DNA from: a virus
Virus record (IMG/VR): IMGVR_UViG_3300034024_000041
Location: 1 to 35,986 of that record
Strand: one strand, 5' to 3'
DNA: 35,986 nt
Position numbers and translations under genes: made by a program
The notes under the pieces: model-generated
What the model was told of the DNA's origin: nothing
What the model saw: the letters and a program-made list of their open reading frames with translations, nothing else
Databases searched by the model: none
In this document: positions 31,931 to 35,986 of the stretch, one piece after another
Layout of the letters: the number at the start of each line of letters is the position of its first letter
Numbering within the stretch: position 1 is the stretch's first letter

Positions 31931-32308
31931 ATGGAAACCAAGGGCAAGGCGATCATCGCCGCGCTGTACGCGGCGGCCGTCATCGCCGTACCGCTGTTCG
32001 AGGGCAACCACGTGCCGAGCCCGGCCGAGTGGGTGCAGATCACGATCGCGCTGCTGACCGCGGTCACGGTCTACGTGCTGCCCGTCATGGCCGGCGCCCC
32101 GTGGATCAAGACGACCGTCGGCGCGCTGCTCGCAGCCGCGCAGGTGCTCGTCACCGTGATCAACGATGGCGTCAACGGCAACGACGTGCTCATGATCGTA
32201 TTCGCAGTGGCCGCGGCGATCGGCATCACGCTCGCGCCGGCCGACTCGACCGCTGTGCGCGGTGGCACGGCCGTCGGGTGGGGCAGCGACAAGCAGCTGA
32301 CCGCGTGA
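31931..32308 (+). CDS. Putative holin, multi-pass membrane protein
   Basis: A 125-aa protein with three or four hydrophobic segments: AIIAALYAAAVIAVPLF (about 6-22), ITIALLTAVTVYVLPVMAG (about 38-56), TTVGALLAAAQVLVTVI (about 61-77) and VLMIVFAVAAAIGITLA (about 86-103). Size, topology and a start after AAGGGGACTCG fit the multi-TM holins of actinophage lysis cassettes. It would permeabilise the membrane to let the M15 endolysin reach the wall. It is separated from the other membrane genes by the box-hairpin element. The next gene begins on its stop. Confidence 0.72.
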   Translation: METKGKAIIAALYAAAVIAVPLFEGNHVPSPAEWVQITIALLTAVTVYVLPVMAGAPWIKTTVGALLAAAQVLVTVINDGVNGNDVLMIVFAVAAAIGITLAPADSTAVRGGTAVGWGSDKQLTA

Positions 32309-32622
32309 TGCAGGCGCAGGGACCGAGCGAGACGATCACGCCCCGGCCGGCGCGTGGCGACGAGCAGCTCGTCGAGGCGACCGAGACCGGGCTGACCGGC
32401 CTCGCGTTGCGGCACCCGAGCGTGCGTCACTTCGGCCCGCTGTTCGCGTACGGGCAGCTGCCCGTGCACCTGCGGACGGTCAGCAAGTCGGTCGCCGAGC
32501 TGGCCGCGGTGGCGTGCAACCTGCTCGCCGACGGGCCCGAGCTCGCGGCCGGGCTGCGCAAGCTACGCGAGGCGAAAGACTGCCTCGTGACGCAGGCCGT
32601 GATCGACTCGCATACGGAGTAA
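32308..32622 (+). CDS. Acb2/Tad1-like cyclic-nucleotide sponge candidate
   Basis: A 104-aa protein with ATG sharing a base with the holin's TGA. Residues 32-98 follow the pattern of the Acb2/Tad1 hairpin family (DUF7681 type): ALRHPSVRHFGPLFAYGQLP, then a helix with VSKSVAELAAVACNLLADG, then GPELAAGLRKLREAKDCLV. Family members form small helical oligomers that sequester cyclic di- or trinucleotides and so block CBASS or Thoeris immunity. Actinophages often carry relatives next to lysis genes, mostly annotated as hypothetical. The family call rests on recalled pattern similarity; activity is inferred. Confidence 0.6.
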   Translation: MQAQGPSETITPRPARGDEQLVEATETGLTGLALRHPSVRHFGPLFAYGQLPVHLRTVSKSVAELAAVACNLLADGPELAAGLRKLREAKDCLVTQAVIDSHTE

Positions 32623-32624
32623 GG

Positions 32625-32642
32625 CGAGAGAGCGCTCTCACG
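32625..32642. promoter_or_regulatory. LacI/CebR-like palindromic box, left copy
   Basis: CGAGAGAGCGCTCTCACG contains the 12-bp palindrome GAGAGCGCTCTC with the central AGCGCT typical of LacI-family operators in actinobacteria. The exact reverse complement occurs at 32992-33009. The two inverted copies bracket a 350-bp segment with one leftward gene and its promoter. Confidence 0.5.
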
Positions 32643-32654
32643 GGTGCGCAAGGC

Positions 32655-32678
32655 GAGGGGCCCCCGCGGGGGCCCCTC
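32655..32678. terminator. Bidirectional hairpin terminator
   Basis: A 24-bp perfect palindrome starts GAGGGGCCCCCG and is mirrored by CGGGGGCCCCTC. It lies between the rightward gene ending at 32622 and the convergent leftward gene ending at 32686, followed by CTGCTGTGT. It is suited to stop transcription from both sides. Confidence 0.72.
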
Positions 32679-32685
32679 TGCTGTG

Positions 32686-32880
32686 TCAGGCCATCCGAGC
32701 CGCGTTGCGCGCCTGCACCTGCCGGGCCCGGGTGCCCATCCCGGCGCGGTACGCCTGCCCGAGGCGCCACGCGAGCGCGTTCTCGGTCCGGCCTTCCTGC
32801 TTGCCGGCGGCGCGCCACGCCCGGTCGAGCTTGGCGATCTTGCGGATCAGCTTGCCGCGGCTGCGCTTGTCGTTCGTCAT
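32686..32880 (-). CDS. 64-aa basic protein under operator control
   Basis: A short, strongly basic protein (MTNDKRSRGKLIRKIAKLDR ...) predicted to be two or three helices and rich in Arg, Lys and Ala. It may bind nucleic acid, but no helix-turn-helix or RHH signature is clear. It is monocistronic, leftward, insulated by terminators, and driven by the promoter with the best -35 (TTGACA) of the operator set. An AAGGGGAAC site precedes ATG 32880. The context suggests a regulator or early host-modifying protein. Confidence 0.65.
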   Translation of the reverse strand: MTNDKRSRGKLIRKIAKLDRAWRAAGKQEGRTENALAWRLGQAYRAGMGTRARQVQARNAARMA

Positions 32881-32921
32881 CTCAGGTTCCCCTTGCCTCG
32901 CTCCGTCTTGCTTACCCCCTA

Positions 32922-32950
32922 AGCCTAATAGGTACCTAATAGGTTGTCAA
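32922..32950 (-). promoter_or_regulatory. Leftward promoter with embedded operator
   Basis: On the minus strand a consensus -35 TTGACA (32945-32950), a 17-bp spacer and a -10 TAGGCT (32922-32927) precede the 64-aa gene. The fully symmetrical operator CTAATAGGTACCTAATAG is at 32925-32942. This is the clearest member of the set and defines how the operator overlaps the promoter. Confidence 0.7.
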
Positions 32951-32991
32951 GCCTCGGGGCGCCCCGCACCGGGATATTTCCGGGCATTTTT

Positions 32992-33009
32992 CGTGAGAGC
33001 GCTCTCTCG
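32992..33009. promoter_or_regulatory. LacI/CebR-like palindromic box, right copy
   Basis: CGTGAGAGCGCTCTCTCG is the exact reverse complement of 32625-32642. It lies about 55 bp upstream of the start codon at 33065, where a regulator could control that gene. No LacI-family gene exists on the phage, so a host regulator would have to bind. Confidence 0.5.
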
Positions 33010-33052
33010 ACCCGCGGGCGCCGCGTGCTGTTTTTCCTGCCCGGCCGGCGGG

Positions 33053-33058
33053 TACCCT
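33053..33058 (+). promoter_or_regulatory. -10 element of a leaderless gene
   Basis: TACCCT ends 6 nt before ATG 33065, the same distance as the -10 of the RHH gene, so the transcript probably begins at the ATG. The -35 region is poor (GTTTTT near 33030), which suggests an activator or a different sigma factor. Confidence 0.4.
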
Positions 33059-33064
33059 GAGCGC

Positions 33065-33727
33065 ATGACTGACCAGGAGACGACCGGCACGGGCGCGGTA
33101 CAGCAGCCCGTCACGATGTACGCAGAGGGCCCGTCCGGCGTCGCCGAGCCGGGCACCGAGCGACAGACGTTCAAGAACAACGCCGAGGCGTTCGACGCCA
33201 AGCAGGCCGAGAGCATGGCCGCGCAGATGGCACCCAACCCGACCACCGACGCCGACCTCGCCCGCGAGGCGTACGGCGAGGACTGGAACCGTCGCCGCGG
33301 TCACGTGCTCATCGCGACCACCGAGGCCGGCGACAAGCTGTTCGATCACGGCGGCTCGGTCGTCGACAGTGTGGGGCACGTGCTCGGGCACACGGCGAAC
33401 GTCGACGACGCCGTTGCGCGCAAGCAGGGGCTCGGCACCGACGGCGAGCTCGGCCGCTACCCGGTCACGGCCGAGGCGCAGGCCGACGAGCTGCGCAAGG
33501 CGAACGACTCCGGCGCGTCCGCGGACGAGAGCAAGACGCTCGACGGCGGGCTCGGCGTGGCGGTCGACGGCGGGGCGCAGAACGAGCACGACCGGCAGGT
33601 TGCCGACTCGGGCGCCGAGTCGTACAGCGCGCCGACCGACGGCAAGCTGTCGACCGACGACGCCGACAGCGAGCCGGTCGGCGTCAAGGCCGGCAAGAGC
33701 ACGCAGGCCAAGAGCGCCAAGAAGTAA
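33065..33727 (+). CDS. Hypothetical polar protein, probably leaderless
   Basis: A 220-aa acidic, hydrophilic protein of low hydrophobicity. The middle (YGEDWNRRRGHVLIATTEAG, then LFDHGGSVVDSVGHVLGHTA) may fold as a small domain. The C-terminal 90 residues are rich in Asp, Ser, Ala and Gly and likely disordered, ending in a Lys-rich tail (GKSTQAKSAKK). No Shine-Dalgarno precedes it. It is a single rightward gene between two terminators, beside a LacI-like box. Candidate roles are an accessory (moron) or virion-associated protein; the sequence does not decide. Confidence 0.68.
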   Translation: MTDQETTGTGAVQQPVTMYAEGPSGVAEPGTERQTFKNNAEAFDAKQAESMAAQMAPNPTTDADLAREAYGEDWNRRRGHVLIATTEAGDKLFDHGGSVVDSVGHVLGHTANVDDAVARKQGLGTDGELGRYPVTAEAQADELRKANDSGASADESKTLDGGLGVAVDGGAQNEHDRQVADSGAESYSAPTDGKLSTDDADSEPVGVKAGKSTQAKSAKK

Positions 33728-33741
33728 CCCGACGCAGCAGC

Positions 33742-33774
33742 GAGGGGCGGCACCCGAACCGGGTACCGCCCCTC
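33742..33774. terminator. Bidirectional hairpin terminator between convergent genes
   Basis: GAGGGGCGG (33742-33750) pairs with CCGCCCCTC (33766-33774), and the inner ACCCG/CGGGT extends the stem with one mismatch. It is followed by TGTCGT rightward and lies between convergent genes ending at 33727 and 33789. Confidence 0.75.
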
Positions 33775-33788
33775 TGTCGTGCAGTGTG

Positions 33789-34280
33789 TCAGCTCGTGGC
33801 GAACGGGTTGACCCGACCGGCCGGCGCGGCGGGCAGCGGCTCGGCCGCGGGTGCGACCGGCTCGGCCGGCGCGGCGACCTGCTCGACAGGGGCGGGCACG
33901 GGCGCGGCCGGCGCTTGCGCGGCCTGCTCGGGCACGGCCGCGCCTTCCGTCGTCTCTCCCACGGCCGCCGCGGTCGGTTCGGCAGCGGCCGGCTCAGCCG
34001 GCGCGGCGGCCGTCTTGCGCGGTCGCCCGCGGCCTCGCTTCGGCTCGCCGTCGGCCGGCGCCGCGGTGGCCGCGGCCGGATCGGCGAGCTCGGCCTGCTG
34101 CTCGCGCCCGGCCGAGCTGTCGATGACGCTCGCGCTCTGCGCGCCGAGCTCGGCCGCCACGTGCGGCAGCATCGCGACGACCGTCGCCCGGCTGCCGGTC
34201 ACGACCGCGAGATCAGTGCGCTCGCCGTCGACGTCGATCTCGACGAGCGCGAGCTCGTACCGCTTGCTGCTGTTCGTCAT
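33789..34280 (-). CDS. AT-hook protein from internal in-frame start
   Basis: ATG 34280 directly follows GGGGAGAGC, the start-associated octamer used elsewhere, and opens a 163-aa product in the same frame as RusA. Residues 1-60 look like a small alpha/beta domain (RYELALVEIDVDGERTDLAV). KRGRGRPRKT at 81-90 is an AT-hook for minor-groove binding. The rest is a disordered Pro/Ala/Glu tail ending in VNPFATS, similar to the VNPFSL end of the SSB-like protein. It may be made both alone and as a RusA fusion. If the missing stop is a sequencing error, this is simply the next gene. Confidence 0.65.
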   Translation of the reverse strand: MTNSSKRYELALVEIDVDGERTDLAVVTGSRATVVAMLPHVAAELGAQSASVIDSSAGREQQAELADPAAATAAPADGEPKRGRGRPRKTAAAPAEPAAAEPTAAAVGETTEGAAVPEQAAQAPAAPVPAPVEQVAAPAEPVAPAAEPLPAAPAGRVNPFATS

Positions 34281-34739
34281 GCTCTCCCCTTGCGTGATGA
34301 CCGGCCGCGGCCGGTCGCTGATGATGATGATCGCCCCGGGCTGCTCGTCGTCCCACGGGCGCTCTTTCGCGATCTCGTGCAGGCGCTTGATCTGCGCGTC
34401 GTCGGCGAACACGTGCGCGTCGCCGAGCCCGTCGATCGTGGCACGCAGCAGCTTGTCGACGTCCGGCCGGCCGATCGGCTCGTCGGTTCCGGCCGCCCGA
34501 CACTGCTCGTCGCCGACGATCAGCGTGAGCTCGTGCACGTAGACGGGCACGCCGACCGGGTACGGCACGCTGCGGGGCGGCAGGCCGGCGTCGCGCATCG
34601 CCGCGTATGCCGCGATCTCGACCTGCCGGCGCCACGCGGCGAGGTAGTTCGAGCTGTGCGTGATCCGGCCGTTCGCGCCGATCTCGTGCGACCCCTGCGG
34701 CGCCGGCCGGCCGAGCACTCGCAGCGCGAGCGTCGTCAC
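33789..34739 (-). CDS. rusA: RusA-type Holliday junction resolvase with AT-hook C-terminal extension
   Basis: A 316-aa frame from GTG 34739 (overlapping the previous TGA). Residues 1-150 are RusA-like: APQGSHEI near 13, then the catalytic acidic residues in GRPDVDKLLRATIDGL (Asp93, Asp95) and FADDAQI (Asp114), matching Asp70, Asp72 and Asp91 of E. coli RusA. RusA cuts four-way junctions. The frame has no stop at the usual RusA end and continues into a Pro/Ala-rich region with an AT-hook (KRGRGRPRKT) and a final VNPFATS. Codon CAA at 34290-34292 is one C-to-T change from TAA. The downstream part also has its own strong start site. It works with the SSB-like protein and exonuclease. Confidence 0.8.
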   Translation of the reverse strand: MTTLALRVLGRPAPQGSHEIGANGRITHSSNYLAAWRRQVEIAAYAAMRDAGLPPRSVPYPVGVPVYVHELTLIVGDEQCRAAGTDEPIGRPDVDKLLRATIDGLGDAHVFADDAQIKRLHEIAKERPWDDEQPGAIIIISDRPRPVITQGESMTNSSKRYELALVEIDVDGERTDLAVVTGSRATVVAMLPHVAAELGAQSASVIDSSAGREQQAELADPAAATAAPADGEPKRGRGRPRKTAAAPAEPAAAEPTAAAVGETTEGAAVPEQAAQAPAAPVPAPVEQVAAPAEPVAPAAEPLPAAPAGRVNPFATS

Positions 34740-34927
34740 GACCGGGCCCGCTGCGCCGCGCGGCGGCCGGCGCGCATCGCCGCGTAGTGCCACCGATTGT
34801 CGAACGGGCTGCGGAAGCTGCTGACCCGCATCCGCCACCCGTGGTCGTCGACGATCGCGAGCGCCTCGTCGAGCGCTTCCTGCCAGCTGAGCAGGCGCGG
34901 CGCGTCGCCGTGCGTACTGCCTTGCAT
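34736..34927 (-). CDS. 63-aa hypothetical protein
   Basis: A short protein starting MQGSTHGDAP at ATG 34927, preceded by AGGGGGC. The N-terminal helix SWQEALDEALAIVDDHGWRM and a beta-type RVSSFRSPFDNRWHYAAM lead to an Arg-rich tail. A longer start at 34984 would read through a 10-bp hairpin and is less likely. It lies between the SSB-like gene and RusA and overlaps RusA by 4 bp, so it is probably a small recombination accessory. No family is recognised. Confidence 0.6.
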   Translation of the reverse strand: MQGSTHGDAPRLLSWQEALDEALAIVDDHGWRMRVSSFRSPFDNRWHYAAMRAGRRAAQRARS

Positions 34928-34940
34928 GGTGCCCCCTAGC

Positions 34941-34975
34941 GGGGCAGGCGCCGCCCCCTCACTGACGCCTGCCCC
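34941..34975 (-). terminator. Hairpin between SSB-like and downstream genes
   Basis: GGGGCAGGCG (34941-34950) pairs perfectly with CGCCTGCCCC (34966-34975) around a 15-nt loop just after the SSB-like stop codon. No T-run follows. It may attenuate transcription into the 63-aa and RusA genes so that SSB is made in excess, or may stabilise the SSB message. Confidence 0.5.
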
Positions 34976-34983
34976 GCGGCTCA

Positions 34984-35856
34984 TCACAGCGAGAACGGAT
35001 TGACCTGCGACACGTACCGGTCGTAAGCCGCGATGTCCTCGGGCGTCGGCGCGGCCAGCACCCACGGGTCGTTTTGCGCGTTGCCGACTTTCCACAGACG
35101 GCCGAGCGCGAGGCCGGGCTCGCCCCGCAGGCGCATCGCGAGCGCTTCCTCAAGCTGCTCGATCAGCTTGCTCTGATTGATCCACAGACCCTTGATCACG
35201 TACGGCACGTCAACCTGCTGCGTGTGCTGACCCTTGCCGGCCGGGCCCTTTTCCGGCTCGCCACCGAACGCGAGCGGGCCCCCGTCGAGCACGATCACGG
35301 TCGCCGTGAGCTTGTCCTGCGTCTGCGGCGACCCGTCGCGGTTCGTGAACCGCGAGGCGACGCCCCGCTGCACGTGCTCGGGCAGCACGATCAGCAGCCG
35401 GCCGTACATGTCGAGCAGGCGCGGCCGTGCGCCGCCACCCGAGCTCGGGGGCGGGGGCGTGACGAACTGCCCCGGCCGGGCGACGAGCCCGCCACCGTTC
35501 GCGGCGGCCGGCGCGGCACCCTGCGGCCACCCCTGCGCGGTCGGCGCGTACTGCTGCGGCGCCTGCTGCTGCGGGGCGGGCGCGTACTGCTGCGGCGCCT
35601 GAGCGGGCGCCTGCTGCGGCGCGTACTGCTGCGGCGCCTGCGGGGCGGGGGCGTACTGCTGCGGCTGCTGCGGGGCGTACGCCTGCGGGGCGGGCGCCTG
35701 CTGCGGCTGCTGCGGGGCGTACGCCTGCGGGGCGGGCGCCTGCTGCGGCTGCGGGGCGTACTGCTGCGGCGCCTGCGGAGCGGGCGCCTGCTGCTGCGGA
35801 GCGGGCGCCTGCTGCGCCTGCGGGTCGCGCGGCATGAACGGATTCGGCTGAGCCAT
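34984..35856 (-). CDS. ssDNA-binding-like protein with long Pro/Gln N-terminal tail
   Basis: A 290-aa protein starting at ATG 35856. Residues 10-135 are low-complexity Pro/Gln/Ala/Tyr repeats (QQYAPQ, QAYAPQQPQQAPAP). Residues about 150-285 form the conserved part: LLDMYGRLLIVLPEHVQRGV, then KLTATVIVLDGG, then VPYVIKGLWINQSKLIEQL, then LGRLWKV and DPWVLAAPTPEDIAAYDRYV. This order matches actinophage ssDNA-binding proteins with an OB-like fold. Short NPF motifs occur at both ends (QPNPFMP; VNPFSL). It would coat ssDNA made by the exonuclease. The disordered tail is N-terminal, unlike bacterial SSB. Expression comes from the operator promoter at 108-136 across the circle junction. Confidence 0.68.
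   Translation of the reverse strand: MAQPNPFMPRDPQAQQAPAPQQQAPAPQAPQQYAPQPQQAPAPQAYAPQQPQQAPAPQAYAPQQPQQYAPAPQAPQQYAPQQAPAQAPQQYAPAPQQQAPQQYAPTAQGWPQGAAPAAANGGGLVARPGQFVTPPPPSSGGGARPRLLDMYGRLLIVLPEHVQRGVASRFTNRDGSPQTQDKLTATVIVLDGGPLAFGGEPEKGPAGKGQHTQQVDVPYVIKGLWINQSKLIEQLEEALAMRLRGEPGLALGRLWKVGNAQNDPWVLAAPTPEDIAAYDRYVSQVNPFSL
35657..35740. repeat. Perfect 42-bp tandem duplication in SSB-like gene
   Basis: The 42 bp at 35657-35698 are repeated exactly at 35699-35740, encoding a 14-residue PQ-rich unit twice. The surrounding 35550-35820 has further imperfect copies of GCGTACTGCTGCGGCGCCTG. The tail length is therefore likely to vary between relatives through repeat slippage. It is coding and is not a CRISPR array. 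Confidence 0.8.
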
Positions 35857-35986
35857 CGTGGCGTGTCCTGTTCTTCGGACCGTGAGCGTCGGCCGGGCGG
35901 CCGACCTCGATTGCTGCCCCGGGCCCGGTCGCTGCGCGATGCGAGCCCGGGGGCGAAACACAAACCTATCAGGTTGCTAATAGGCT
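35856..35986. repeat. Right copy of terminal redundancy
   Basis: Matches positions 1-131 except at 35982 (A; C at 127). It carries the -10 TAGGTT (35963-35968, minus strand) and the operator CTATCAGGTTGCTAATAG (35966-35983) of the SSB-like gene promoter. The matching -35 is only present after joining to position 132 onward, which supports circular continuity. Confidence 0.93.

Noticed and set aside
32625-33009. Invertible DNA segment bounded by the 18-bp inverted repeats
   Set aside because: Each repeat is itself palindromic like a protein-binding site, and no invertase or recombinase gene is present in the window. Regulator binding fits better.
35550-35820. Repeat array resembling CRISPR
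   Set aside because: The repeats are in frame, encode Pro/Gln units, vary in length and have no unique spacers.

Overview
This window is the complete, circularly assembled genome of a tailed siphovirus of a high-GC Gram-positive (actinobacterial) host. The first 131 bases recur as the last 131 bases with one mismatch, so the unique circle is about 35,855 bp. Evidence for the host type is the very high GC content, frequent GTG starts, 1-14 nt gene overlaps, an HK97-type head module, actinophage-type early genes (Cas4/RecB-like exonuclease, RusA, Prim-Pol/helicase) and an M15 peptidase endolysin. No mycolic-acid esterase (LysB), integrase, partition genes, tRNA or CRISPR array was seen, so the host genus cannot be fixed from the sequence.

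Layout. (1) A leftward early operon runs from 3530 to 134. It holds small proteins ending in a PD-(D/E)XK exonuclease, and continues across the circle junction into a leftward recombination block at 35856-33789: an ssDNA-binding-like protein, a 63-aa protein and a RusA resolvase. (2) At about 3570-3637 a divergent promoter pair separates this operon from a leaderless ribbon-helix-helix (RHH) gene, the repressor candidate. (3) Rightward replication genes follow: primase/helicase, a putative origin inverted repeat and an SF2 helicase (4032-10228). (4) Small Cys-rich proteins, a helix-turn-helix protein and an HNH nuclease come next (10284-14494). (5) The packaging and head module is TerS, TerL, a HicB-like membrane protein, portal, protease, a fibre-like protein, major capsid and connectors (14481-22099). 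(6) The tail module contains the major tail protein, a frameshifted chaperone, tape measure and four minor tail proteins (22108-30252). (7) The lysis cassette has an M15 endolysin and four membrane proteins, followed by a protein resembling Acb2/Tad1 nucleotide sponges (30283-32622). (8) A short regulatory cassette lies between strong terminators (32625-33774).

The most distinctive feature is a dispersed regulon. An 18-bp palindrome, consensus CTATYAGGTACCTRATAG, occurs at six places. At each it sits in the spacer between a recognisable -35 (TTGACA, TAGACA, TGGACA or TTGCGN) and a -10 (TAGGTT, TAGGCT, TAGCTT or TAGCCT). These promoters face every early transcription unit on both strands, including the RHH gene. 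A single phage DNA-binding protein, most simply the RHH protein, could therefore switch the recombination, replication and accessory genes together. A second signal is the octamer GGGAGAGC, present just upstream of nine start codons on both strands. Other points of note are a RusA gene that reads without a stop into an AT-hook protein, the shared C-terminal VNPF tails of that protein and the SSB, and two inverted copies of a LacI/CebR-like box around the 32686-32880 gene.
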